Source: Ampullaceana balthica (taxonomy: Eukaryota > Mollusca > Gastropoda > Lymnaeidae). Taken from it: a stretch of DNA of 64,000 nucleotides. The stretch covers positions 835,598-899,597 of the forward strand of contig CALYLW010000316.1 of the NCBI GenBank assembly GCA_944989445.1, read 5' to 3'. Below, in pieces: positions 36,681-47,395 of the stretch (positions within the stretch are counted from its first letter, which is position 1; every line of letters begins with the position of its first letter). The translations under genes and the position numbers were made by a program. Under the pieces are notes generated by a model that had not been told where the DNA came from, did not search any database, and worked only from the letters and a program-made list of their open reading frames with translations.

Positions 36681-37349
36681 TCTATATATATAATTGTCTT
36701 CATGGGACCATGCCAGGCAAGTAAGCAGCAAAAATATGTGCAACCGAGCTTGACGAATGACCCTCGCTCGGGTCAACTAAACACAGTTAACGGTTGGCAA
36801 GCGAAGGTAGTGGAGGGGTGGGGTCATGTCTTGAGACAGCAATGTTTTTTACATTCACTTTCGAAGTTCCTGCACAGTGTGTATGTATTTCGTAGTATAT
36901 TGGTTATTACATCCGCCTAACATGCGGAAGGTCTTAGGTTCAAGCCCAAGTGGCAACATATGTTTTTTTTTAATTTTTAAAAATGTCAATGCCTATTCTT
37001 TTCCCCCCTTTCTTAGCAAACATAAACACCGCTTCGCATGTCACGGAAAAAAGCTTCGTTCAATGTTATATCAATTCCTTCACCAGGTACCTGTCTGTTT
37101 CTATTGGTCGCATATTTCGTTCATGGACGAAGTTGTTGCTCTCCAACTTGGCTTCATGGCTGTAATATTTGTTTATATATTGTGGCGATGTCCTAAATAC
37201 TTACCAGAAATGCTTCGGTGGTCCCCCATCGTTCACCCGCGTTGTTCCCATTTGTTCGTGCTACTGTTTGTGTCCGTTCTCCCCCTCCCTTTTTTCATGC
37301 ACTATCTATGAGCAAGTCTGCGGCGTATGCTACGCCGCGGGGCTTCTAG
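36681..37349 (+). mobile_element. Helitron, 669 bp, nested in another Helitron
   Basis: It begins TCTATATATATAATTGTC after an A and ends with hairpin GCGGCGTATGCTACGCCGC, then GGGGCTTCTAG before a T: a full Helitron 3' signature (hairpin about 8-10 bases before CTAG). Flanks read GTGATTTTCATA on the left and TTTTATATAAGCCATATAAG on the right. Neighbouring array units have GTGATTTTCATATTTTATAT uninterrupted, so the empty site is known and insertion was exactly between A and T without duplication. It encodes no Rep/helicase and carries a tRNA-Val-like segment. Confidence 0.93.
36886..36958 (+). pseudogene. tRNA-Val(AAC)-like pseudogene inside a Helitron
   Basis: Seventy-three bases align with a eukaryotic tRNA-Val: CGTAGTATATTGGTTATTAC (D arm, A box), CATCCGCCTAACATGCGGAA with the anticodon AAC in a five-pair stem, and GGTTCAAGCCC (B box). 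The acceptor stem halves no longer pair, so it is not a working tRNA gene. The same segment occurs in the Helitron-like fragment near 19.8 kb. Confidence 0.8.
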
Positions 37350-37911
37350 TTTTATATAAGCCATATAAGGGGGGGGGGCGTTTTTTCAGCCTCCGGCCCC
37401 CATGAGTGTGAATTTTAAAATTCTTTTACGATTTTACGTCGCGAGAGGCTACTTTAAAACTCCCAAGGTTTCATGTTTCTACCTACACGCTAAGTTGGCG
37501 AATTAGTGATGAGTCAGTTTTTTATATATATATATAAAAAACTGCATTTGGGCCCCCGGCCCCCAGGAAGTGATAATTTAAATATTTTTTTGCCTGTTAA
37601 CATCGCGGAAGTGTACTCAACAATTTCCCAAAGTTTCATTCTTCTAACTTCTCGCGAAATAGGAGAATTAGTGATTTTCATATTTTATATAGGCCATATA
37701 AGGGGGGAAAAAACATTTTTGGACCCCCGGCCCACATGAGTGAGAATTTTAAAATTCTTTTACGCTAATTTTCGTCGCGAGAGGCTTCTCAACACATTAC
37801 CAAAGTTTCTCAACACATTACCAAAGTTTCATGCTTCTACCTACACTCGAAATTGAAGAATTAGAGATGAGTCATTGAGTCGGTCAGGGCTTTGGCTTAT
37901 ATTAGTATAGA

Positions 37912-39536
37912 TATATTAGCGCTTTCATTATATTTTCATGCTCGTGTCTATTCAACCACATTTAACTCATCCAAAGAGGAGACCATAATTGATGTTAATT
38001 TAGTGACTGTTGCCTTTGAGCCCCAATCCTTTCATTCTTTCATACCATACTTTCTTGTAGCAGTATCGTGAAAACAACTTTTATAAACGAACTTGAAGAA
38101 TAAAACGGACACGAACCATTATCCGTAAGACGCTCTTCCTCCAAGGAGTTCCTTTTAATTTGTTATTTATAAAAGTATTAGTTGATGCATGTTTCATTTC
38201 GCCTCTTTACGGGGAAAATCCTTTCAACACAGACAACGCCTTCCGCTTTATAATTCTTCAACGTTACACTTTCCCAGGAGCTTTCAAAGAGGTCCCCCCC
38301 GGGCAAGGATGACGTAGGTATTCCACGCACCAAGCCGTAGCTCCGGGGACAATGAAACGTTACGAGTCAAGAGAAATAACAACGCAGGAGAGGGGGAAGG
38401 GGTGGGGCTTGGGGGAGATTGAAACTAATTATTTTCATACACTGAATTTTAATTATTTTTTTTTATTTTATCGCTTATATAATAAAATAAATAATTGTTG
38501 TGTTGTTTCTTTTAATTTAATTTTTTTTTAAAAATAATTATTTAATGGAGTGTGCAAATGCACAATGTCCCTATGCGATTATTTTTGTTTTTGTTTACCT
38601 GGGGCTTAAGGCGAATGAGTTTGTTTCCTTTTCCCCCACACCTTTTACCTGGTAAAACATTCATTTTTTATTCGTCAGCTTATTTATTTCGCGAATTAAT
38701 TAGATTCTAACCTCGTCTACATTCTCTTCAAGTCTGAATGGCACACCCACCTGGTCATTGTTCTATCCCACTGAATACTGTAATATTTCATTTACAGATG
38801 GACCCGGGCGTTCACCCCTCTCATGTCGACCCTTCTCCCCCAACGCCACCACCCTCCCCCAGCATGAGACACCGAAGATGGCTAAACAAAAGACCTCAAC
38901 AATCAAATCCCTCCCTTCGTCAGCATGTCATGGCAGACTAAGTTCGGCCCAAGTCCCTTGCCCTGAATGCTAGCCAGAAAAGGACTCTGCCAAAACGTGG
39001 GCGCTCGGGTCACGTGACCGGATATGGTTATGCAGGAGAGCAGAAGATCAGACGATGCGCCGGCCGTGGGGTGGAATAATATCGCACTTCCAGCTGTCGA
39101 GATCGTCATGACGTCAAATAGCGGGGACGGATAGCTTACCAGATTGTGCAACACTCTCACCGGAAGGAGCCTTCCGATGGAGGTCGCTGCGCACGCGAAG
39201 GTGTGTGCCTTATTGTTGGTGGCAAGGTGGCTTCACACTCGCGTCAGATCTCAGACGTGCCCTCAAAGACTGGATGATCTGATCTTCCCTGTCCTTACAA
39301 CATTAAGTTGCTCGTATTTTGTTGATTGTCTTGAACGGTAATATCTTACAGCATAATGTGCTGGTAATCGTGTATGATTTGCTGTATGATGTAGTTGTCA
39401 GGAACACTGATGTCTTATACTCGTTTATTGCTCGTATGTTGCTAGGTTTGTTAGTTAGTTGTCATGAACACTAGTCCTTATACCGTTTATTGCTCGTATG
39501 TTGTTGTTTGTTTTCAACACCATTACTGTGCCATAT
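37912..39536. other. Spacer with a GC-rich islet
   Basis: AT-rich flank, then a GC-rich islet at about 38730-39310 with short overlapping open frames and no domain. At about 39360-39520 phrases such as TTGCTCGTATGTTG recur loosely. No gene was recognised. Confidence 0.35.
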
Positions 39537-40044
39537 CAGGGCCCGGACTTATCCTTTGAACCATTCCGTGCAAAAGTGAAAATTTGCGCCCCTATGTAAT
39601 TAAAATTTATGGTATATGACTTTTTATATAATTTAGCAAATGTCCAAATGTTAATAATAATAATAAAAAAAAATTTTTTAATTAATCAATTGAACTGAAA
39701 CTTTAACTCAGTAATTAAAACAAAAACTTTAATTTAGATTTTACTAAAAATGCTTCATTAAAAAAAAATTACAGACAACATGAGTTTATACTCCAAAGTT
39801 TGTTAAAGGAATTTTTAGTTTAGAGACTTCTCTAATAAATTCATAAATGTTTAAGCTGTTATTGTGTTCATATTGGAGATGTTGTTTCCGAAATAGTTTT
39901 TGATTATAATTAGTTTGGAAAAAATACTTTCCCCGGATTGAAAGTTATTAAAATTCTCAGAGCAACGCACAAGTTTGGAACATTTTTTTTAAAATTGAAT
40001 TTAAAAGCTTACAGAGGTTATAAATATTTTTTCAATAGAGAATA

Positions 40045-40277
40045 TTTGTGTGTATGCCCCATAACCTTTTTTCGAGGTCGTAGGGGGTTCTAATATTTCC
40101 ATTAGAACATTCTCGGGCTTAGTAGACCTTAGCGGCGCCCATCCCTCTCCAGGTCAGCGGAGGACTTTCTAAGCGTTAGTCATTCATCGACATTTTTATA
40201 GTGTCTTTAACGTGGACTAGATCCCACGCCCCTCAGCTTGTGAGGAGAGCGCACTATTGACTTCGCTATCCAGCCGC
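40045..40277 (-). mobile_element. SINE inserted in the ZMYM1-like pseudogene
   Basis: Minus-strand tRNA-derived SINE: GGATAGCGAAGTCAATAGTG head, GTGGGATCTAGTCC B-box-like motif, and a tail with GTTATGGGGC and a short AC tract. Direct repeats CAATAGAGAATA at 40033-40044 and 40278-40289 are its target duplication. Two more copies lie at 42177-42400 and 50381-50609. Confidence 0.9.
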
Positions 40278-40299
40278 CAATAGAGAATACTCCCCTGAA

Positions 40300-40740
40300 A
40301 TTTCATTAGAAATTGTATGTCCGCCGATTCTCCGTCTGTTAAAAGGCTTTCTAAATCTTGGCAATTTTCCCTAATCACAGAAGAACTCAGATCTAGATCT
40401 AGATTTGTGATCTAGAAAACAAAAATAACTGTTGCGATGTGGCAGGAGAGAAAATCTTTGTTTCTAACGACTTGTTTGCAGTGTCAACAAGGTAGTAAAA
40501 TTAATCAAATTAGTGTCTTTCCTGTGCATCCATTGTGGGCTCGACCTGATTTTCATCAAATTGACTTCTTATCCGACGAACTCGATTTCCTTGTATTGGG
40601 TCAATTTTTTTATCTGCGTTTATTTCGGATGCCATTTTCCAGCATCAACAACGGTGGCATTAAAGTGATTGATCTCAGATTCTTTTTAAAAAAAATATTG
40701 GTACTTCTCAAAAGATTTATTGCCAATGCAAAAACATAAT
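40300..40740. other. Part of the hAT pseudogene with a plus-strand open frame
   Basis: A 100-codon plus-strand frame spans 40437-40739. It runs antisense to the transposase pseudogene and has no domain, so I treat it as chance. The minus strand here is the region between the conserved transposase blocks. Confidence 0.4.
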
Positions 40741-41593
40741 TTTTGCCTTGCATGCACTTTACGAATGAGATTGACTAAAGTTAATATTTCATACCACATC
40801 AAGACAGAACAATCAGGAATTTGAATTGTTGTGGTAAAGTAAGTAGTCCAGATGCTTCATCTCTTATTGAACTATCTATATCTTTGTTCTCGTAGCAATC
40901 CATCATATATTTGACCGATTTTGTACCTTAACGACTTTCCCACCTGCTGTCACTGCGAGATTTTAAGGTTTGTTCTTTAACGTGTTTTAAAAGAATGGTC
41001 CGTCTGAAAGTCGATGAAGAAAAATATAAATTAAAATTGTTTGACAATATCAAAGAAATTGGTTCCTTATAATGATGATTTGACCATATCATTTATTACC
41101 AGGTTAAGTGAGTGGCTACTACATGGCTCACATGGTATATAAAACATGCTCCAGGGCTAATGTTTCTAATGTTTGCTTCCACCCCCACACATTCTTCTTT
41201 CATGTTCATCCCATTAACATATCCTTGGACTCTAATATTTTCCAAAGGTAATCTTTCAATCGAAAGAAAGTCCGCAAAATGTTCATGAATTATGATGTCT
41301 TCTTGTTCAATCGACACATACATTTTAACGAAGGTCCTTTGTTCTGTTTTATTTAAGTTAGATTTGCCATTGAATAATATTGTGATATTTTTTCACTTCA
41401 TCTAAAATGTAACTTTTGATATTATTTTCACTTAGTTTCATGACGCCCTTTTAAAGTTTTTTTTAAGGTCTTATTCAAGTTTGTGCTTTTTTATGTTGTT
41501 TTTTTTAAAGCACTTGTTACATGTTCCTTCACGACAGGATCAAACTCGGCTAAAATTTGGACTAGCTTAAAAAAAATATTCCATTATCATCTT

Positions 41594-42006
41594 CATAGGC
41601 GTCACTAGGGGGTAGCGGCCACACCGGGTGACGCCATCACAAGGGGTGACACAAAACGTTCAATTCTGTATGTTCCCGTTATTTGGAACTGGTAGGCTCG
41701 AAGGAGATCTATTGGGTAAGTCGTGAGAGGTGACACCATGAGCTACCGCCCTGGGTGACACCATGAGCTACCGCAATTGGTGATACAATGAGCTACCGCA
41801 ATGGGTGACACCATGAGCTACCGCAATGGGTGACACCATGAACTACCGCAATGGTTGACACCATGATCTACCGCCCTGGGTGACACCATGAGCTACCGCA
41901 CTGGGTGACACCATGAGCTACCGCAATGGGTGACACCATGAGCTAACGTACTGGGTGACACCATGAGCTACCGCACTGGTTGACACAAATCATAGTGATG
42001 CCTCTG
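41594..42006. mobile_element. Non-autonomous hAT element carrying a 25-bp minisatellite
   Basis: Ends CATAGGCGTCACTA and TAGTGATGCCTCTG are inverted repeats with a few mismatches. The flanks ATCATCTT (41586-41593) and ATTATGTT (42007-42014) agree at 6 of 8 bases, as an aged hAT duplication would. About 10 units of GGGTGACACCATGAGCTACC fill 41725-41985. It splits the ZMYM1-like pseudogene. Confidence 0.8.
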
Positions 42007-42176
42007 ATTATGTTCATATACATTTTCTTTGCTATCTCTAAATGCAAAGCAGCTATCGTATACTTTTGTCGCTCGAAAATACCCGTTGAAAAACAGCGTC
42101 CAAGGATGGGTTTCTGCATTCCGAAATCTTTGAGAAGTAGCTTTTTTAAATTTTTTAAATTATTTATTTATTTATT

Positions 42177-42400
42177 TGTGTGTGTGTGTCCCATAACCTT
42201 TTGGTTATGGGGGTTCTAATGTTTCCATTATAACTTTCTCGGGGCTTGGTAAACCTGGCGGCGCCCATCCCTCTCCAGGTCAGCGGAGGACTTTCTAGCA
42301 ATAGTCATTCATCAACATTTTTATTGTGGCTTTAACGTGGGCTAGATCCCACGCCCCTCAGCTTGTGAGGCGAGCGCACTATTGACTTGGCTATCCAGCT
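42177..42400 (-). mobile_element. SINE with AC-repeat tail
   Basis: Same family as 40045-40277 and 50381-50609. Minus-strand head GGATAGCCAAGTCAATAGTG, with GCGGAGGACTTTCTAGC and CTCTCCAGGTCAGCGGAGG on the plus strand. The 3' tail is a TG/AC microsatellite at 42177-42189. Target duplication is not clear because the left flank is a TTTA repeat. Confidence 0.85.
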
Positions 42401-42666
42401 TATAGTGTTTGTTAAGTTGTAAACGAACACTCAGTTCAAGACAGGACTTTTGGCTTTAAAATGTTGTGTTTTTTTGTTTGTAGTTTCATGATTTTTTAAA
42501 GGATTTGTACTACATGCTGTCAATCTCCGTAACCATCGTCTATCAAAGCTGTAGCCATTGCAAAATCTTTGCAGTACAGGCTAAAACAGAACCTTTAGCT
42601 TCATAATATACCAATCATTTATGGTAATTTCATCTAATTGCTAATATGTCATATATAATTGTCTTA

Positions 42667-45120
42667 AGGGCCGTCCATAAATGACGTCACGCACCTTGGG
42701 GGGGGGGTCACACTTTTGTGACGATGCGTGACGTGGGGGGGGTTGAAGAAATGTGACGTCACATCAAAAGGGTAACTTTAAATAAAGCTTCCACTGTAAG
42801 ATTTGGTCGCTTCTAATTTATTTAATGCCTTTTTTATTTTTTAAAATATTTTTTTAAAATATTTTTTTCCAAATCATCAGTTATTCTCAAAGTGCCGGTC
42901 CATAAGGCATCAGACGCCGGTTGGCGTAAGTTATGAAGAAATGAAAATTAAATCTAATTATAATCCTTTAAGTTTGAGAACCCACAAGAGAACGTATAAA
43001 ATTGTTACCCTCTGTTGTTTGATGTTGACATCAAAGCATTTGTGATGTAACCGCAGCTCCGTTTGGTTCTCGGCGAAATTTTTGCCCCTTACCCCAAAAT
43101 ATACAAGTTTATGTGTGCGTTACCCCCCCCCCTCCCCAGATTCGAGGTCCTGCCCACATGACTCGGGCGGGGATTTGGGAGCGCCCCCCCCCTAAAATGC
43201 AACTGGTGAGTTTTACGAGCATGATAAGTGTATAAAAATGATATGAATAGGATTATGTGTAGATAGATATTTTAAGTCAAAAGGACGCGGAATGTCCTTT
43301 TATTTATTTTTTTTATTTATTTATTTTTTTATATTTTTTTATTTTTTTTGGGGGGGGGGTCTATTTGATACAATTATAAACGTTTTAAGTTTGATATAAT
43401 TATTCGATTGATTTTTGGTCTAACGCCCCTGACCATTCTAGATAAAATAGTATTCATTAACTTTATTGAATGCATCAATATATAGGGTTGCCAGATGTCC
43501 GGGTTTGTACCGGACTGTCCGGTATTATCGTTATTTGTCCAGTGGAAAAATGGAAGCAATACCGGACATTTTACATTGAAATATTGTGCCATCGACAAAA
43601 ATTCGACACTAGTATCCGGTATTTTTGAGACAGCCACCTGGTAACCCTAAGCACAAAACAACTTTTCTTCTTGGCTCAGTTTGTAAGGCATTAATTTTAA
43701 ATATCACAGAAAGGATACTTGATACAGCAAGTCATGTGGATTAAGATTATTGTCACTCGTGTCAATATAAATGAAAGTAGGGTGGATTTAGGTGTCTTCA
43801 TATAGTACGTAGGTAAGAAATCTACATAGTTGTCAAATTTTTAAAAATGCATTTTCTGGAAGGAACCGGTTCAATTATAGGCATATGTTCGAAGCGTACA
43901 CGTACAAATTACGGTACACATGACGTATTTTAATATATCTAGTGGATTGTAGTGGATGTTATATGTCCCAAATGAGTCTGCATTACCCCCAAGAATTCCC
44001 TTTGACCCCAGATGGGGTGATTTACCCCTGTTCGCCGACCTCTTTCTTACGGGATGCCCGACAGTCAATTGAGGGTTTTTTTAAAAAATACATTTTAAAA
44101 ATATATTTTTATATATATTTTTTTAAAACAAAGAAGTTAACCGTGATGATTAAAAGTCAATGTTTAATTCGTATGCATTAAAATAAAGTATAATCTAAGG
44201 ATGTTAACACAGTTCGTTTTTTGAAGGCCGGTTAAACGTTTTTAAAAAAACGGACCGGTTCAATCGGATACCTAAAAATTAAAATTATAAAAGTTTATGT
44301 TAATATTATTATTAACCCGAAAAGAGCGGATTCTAGCGAATTTATATGCCCACAATGATTCAGCATTACCCCCAAGAGTTCCCTTTTTACACCGAATGAG
44401 ATAATATACCGCTGTTCACCGACCCCTCGGTTAAACCACCCGATAGCGGTAGCCATGTATTTGTCATTAGTTTATAAACTCCACAAGAGAATGCAACAAT
44501 TTAAACACGCCTCGTCCATTGGTGGCATTATATTTACAACTCTTGTGTGACGCACTTGAAATCGTTTTAAAAAAATTGGGGAAAAACAACACACACAAAA
44601 AAAAACAAAAAAAAACAAACTCGTGAGCTTCGGAGTAAAAAGTTATGACAATATTGGATATTTTATTAATGTCATAGTATTTTTCAGTCTTCAACTTGCA
44701 GGAATTACTGTATTTTGCGACGCACAAGATGACACCCTACTTTCCTGTACAAATGTGGGGTTCGTACAGTACTCGCCATATTCCTCTTCCAGCGCATACC
44801 AAATATTTTTTAGAAAACATGAGATTTGATATCAATGTGGTAATTTTAGATCAAATGCCTTTGACGTGAATATACTTAACGTGTGTTACGATATTACAAT
44901 GCAGACCTACACTAAATAAATACTTAAATGACAAAAAAGTGATTTGAAACATACTTATTTTCAAATAGAAATTAAGGTGGGTTTTAGTTGTTTGTTTTTG
45001 TTTTTTTGTCAAAGCTTTGTGACGTATTTTTGGAGGGGGGTCTAACTTTTTGTGACGACGCGTGACGAGGGGGGGGTGAAAAATCGCCAAAATAGCGTGA
45101 CGTCATTTATGGACGGCCCC
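42667..45120. mobile_element. 2.45-kb DNA transposon with TTA target duplication
   Basis: Inverted ends AGGGCCGTCCATAAATGACG and its reverse complement at the right, with TTA at 42664-42666 and 45121-45123. Inverted similarity runs about 100 bp inward, including a G-tract next to GTGACGAYGCGTGACG. TTA duplication and these ends suit the PIF/Harbinger superfamily, which is an inference. No transposase is recognisable inside. The interior is AT-rich and carries a separate short element at 43484-43648. Confidence 0.82.
43484..43648. mobile_element. Short inverted-repeat element (165 bp)
   Basis: Ends AGGGTTGCCAGATG and CACCTGGTAACCCT are reverse complements with two mismatches. The interior has mirrored CCGGACTGTCCGGTATT and AATACCGGACATTT phrases, so the whole unit can fold. 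Target duplication is not certain. Confidence 0.75.
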
Positions 45121-45123
45121 TTA

Positions 45124-47395
45124 TGTGAACCCACGTCCGCTCGTATCAGTAGGAAGATCAAAATTAAACTCTTTTATACTGTGCGCCGTTCCTAGTCGTA
45201 ACTATGTGGGGCAGTGAGGTAAATATGTCCCTGGGCTCCGAGGTGCAGGAGCGCAAAAAAAATGAGGCTCACAAAGTTATATCATAATAAAATTTGATGA
45301 AACGGAAAGTCAGGGGCGCCAATTTCATAATTTTAAAATAATTTTTCCCTGTGCGCAAAATATCCTAGTGACACCATTAGTGACGCAGAAAGAACGATAT
45401 AACCTCTCTGTATTTTGTCTAATGTTAATTATGTCATTAGTTATTTTTACTACTCTAGATCTTTTTTTACCATTCGATATTTTTTCAACATCATATTTCT
45501 GTGTATTTCATTATTTATTTTTCTCTTTTCCATTTAATTATACTTTTAGAATTCCCCCCCCCCTTTTTCCCCCTCAACTTTAAACAAGACTGAATGACGC
45601 CAATTACCTGAATAAAATTATTGAATAGGAAATGAGTTGATCCGAAAAACACGCAAGAAAACAACGAAGGTACCGACAAATAACCTTCCTCGGGGTGCAA
45701 ATATAAAGAAAACATGAACAAAAAGAAGTAAGAAAATAAAGTAAAACTTATCAGCAGTGTGTAGTGTGTAGTGTGTAGTGTGTAGTGTGTAGTGTGTAGT
45801 CATAGATGCAGCAGCTAAAATGACGTTTTCTTGGATTACACACTGTAGTTAAGTTTTACTTTCTTTTCGTACTTCTTTTTTTAAAATGTTTGTTTGCTCC
45901 CCGAGGGAGGCCTTTTGCCGATACGTTCATTGTTTTCCTACCGAGCCTGATTTCAGCCCCAACAGTCTCTGTATTTATTAAAGCAGCAATTTCAATAATC
46001 CAACTTTCATGTTCAATGGAGATGCAACACTTACACGATTTCTAAATGATCTTATTATGATCTTCAGACCTTCATTTTTTTATTCCCCATTTTTCTCTAG
46101 GTATGCAAAATTAAATTTTGAGTTCAACCTGTGACAACTAATTTATCACACATCTCCCCTGGCTACAGGCATTAGCATCGACGACAACAAAATTACTTTA
46201 AAAGAAATTATAATGACAATTTTACTCTTTTGAAATTCCGATCCCAGCAATAAAACTAATACAGGATTTTCTGTTCTCTTTAAATTTTAGATCTTGACCT
46301 TTGCTGAGGTCATAGAAGGAAGGTATTTTTTTAAAGTTAAAAGATCATATATATGCAGATCATGAGCCCCAAATTTATCGCGCTCAGCAGGTCGTCTTTA
46401 TTTATTTTCGTCTCATGCTCCTGCAATTATTCACATTCGCCCAGGTCTTTTTAAAAAGTCTGGCCAATGGCCCGCCGTTAACCACGACTGATACAATGGT
46501 CGGTGTACAATACACGGGACATAATGCCTTGCTTAAGGGGGGAGACAACCCCATGCTGTTGTGGATTAGAGTAGATGGCCTTACACGGTGAGGACAAAAA
46601 TCCCTGTCCTCACAACAGGCTTATTTGTAGTCGTATGTTATTACTTGTATTCTGGACCCCCCTCCACCACCATCGTCCCCCATGTCTTAAATCCTCTTTG
46701 TGCGCGCCTGTAGTGCTATCAATTGCCACCAGAGGTCGCCCGGAGGGCAAAGATCCCCAAATGTTAAATGACTATCGCGACAAGAGGCAACAGTGGCACC
46801 ACGCGCCTAGGTGACAAATTACCGACCGATGGGTGGTCCGTCGCCGTTTCTCAACTGCCCTCATGTGGGTTTCCATCACAGCTTGACCCCGGAGGGTCCG
46901 CGGGAGCTCGGCCGGCGGCACACGCGGAAAGTGTCTCCGGGAGACCCCCTCGGCACGGGCTCGTGTGAAATGAGCCGTGTCCACGAGGCAGTTACCGTCA
47001 GCAGGTCGAGTGTGAAAGTCTGGTGACTTATTAGCGACGACCAATTAAGAGGAGTGGGCTGAGATCAGCTGTGTTTGCTCATAGATCACAGGTCACAGCC
47101 CCCTGTGACCGGTCACAATAATCGGAGCTTTGACCAGGACCAGGGAGCAGGCGAAAATGTCGAGTGTCCAAATGTCATTTTAAGCTGCCTTCACTGGCCG
47201 CCAAGTGCAAGGCACGCGTGCATTATAGTCACGTTGAAGAGGTAATGAGAATCGAATAATATAAGGATAATTGAGATTGTAATATTTCATTATAACTGCT
47301 GAGTAGACTGAATGAATTGTCTGCTACAAAGAAGAGATATCATAGTGTGGATGCCAGAAGTAAAACATGGCGATTAATTAACCGGTAATGTATAC
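45124..47395. other. Spacer with a heptanucleotide repeat and GC-rich islet
   Basis: Holds about six copies of AGTGTGT at 45755-45801, AT-rich sequence, and a GC-rich islet at about 46820-47230. The islet's open frames overlap on both strands without a domain, so it may be regulatory. At 45230-45390, GTCAGGGGCGCCAATTT and flanks resemble an old DNA-transposon end. No gene was recognised. Confidence 0.4.

Larger units (their letters stand above)
34900..37870. repeat. Tandem array of about 13 units, 160-174 bp
   Basis: Each unit carries GGGCCCCCGGCCCC and a CATGCTTCTACCTACACGGG or CATTCTTCTATCTNCTCGCG phrase. GGCCCCCGG-type landmarks lie near 35040, 35210, 35370, 35532, 35705, 35877, 36038, 36212, 36382, 36549, 37391, 37552 and 37724. 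From about 35540 two unit types of about 161 and 172 bp alternate. The array is the body of the surrounding Helitron. Confidence 0.9.
34690..37911 (-). mobile_element. Helitron, non-autonomous, with internal 165-bp repeats
   Basis: On the minus strand the element starts TCTATACTAATATAAGCC directly after an A (plus coordinate 37911). It ends with GCGCGGGTATTTTGCTTG before a T (34690). TCTATACTAATAT and ..GGGTATTTTGCT(A/T)G are classic Helitron termini, here with CTTG for the canonical CTAG. There is no terminal inverted repeat or target duplication, as expected. The interior is almost entirely a tandem array and encodes no Rep/helicase. A second Helitron is inserted at 36681-37349. Confidence 0.8.
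39537..41575 (-). pseudogene. hAT transposase pseudogene, ZMYM1-like
   Basis: Translating the minus strand in shifting frames gives, in the right order, blocks typical of ZMYM1/TTF-type hAT transposases. They are ILAEFDPVVKEHV (near 41530), NIRVQGYVNGMNMKEE with a VEANIRNISPGACF-type block (about 41160-41240), FFSSSTFRRTILLKHV and SDSRWESR (about 40925-41030), and VPNLCVALRI with SGESIFSKLIIIKNYF (about 39900-39981). The last is the C-terminal dimerisation domain. Frameshifts and stops separate the blocks, so it is dead. A hAT-like terminus, CAGGGCCCGGACTTATCC, lies at 39537. The N-terminal part is cut by the hAT element at 41594-42006 and may continue beyond it to about 42150. A SINE interrupts it at 40045-40277. 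In life it would have been a DNA transposase acting on its own inverted ends. Confidence 0.85.

Noticed and set aside
36877..37311. 144-codon open frame
   Set aside because: It lies wholly within the non-autonomous Helitron, runs across its tRNA-like segment, and is not kept open in the related copy.
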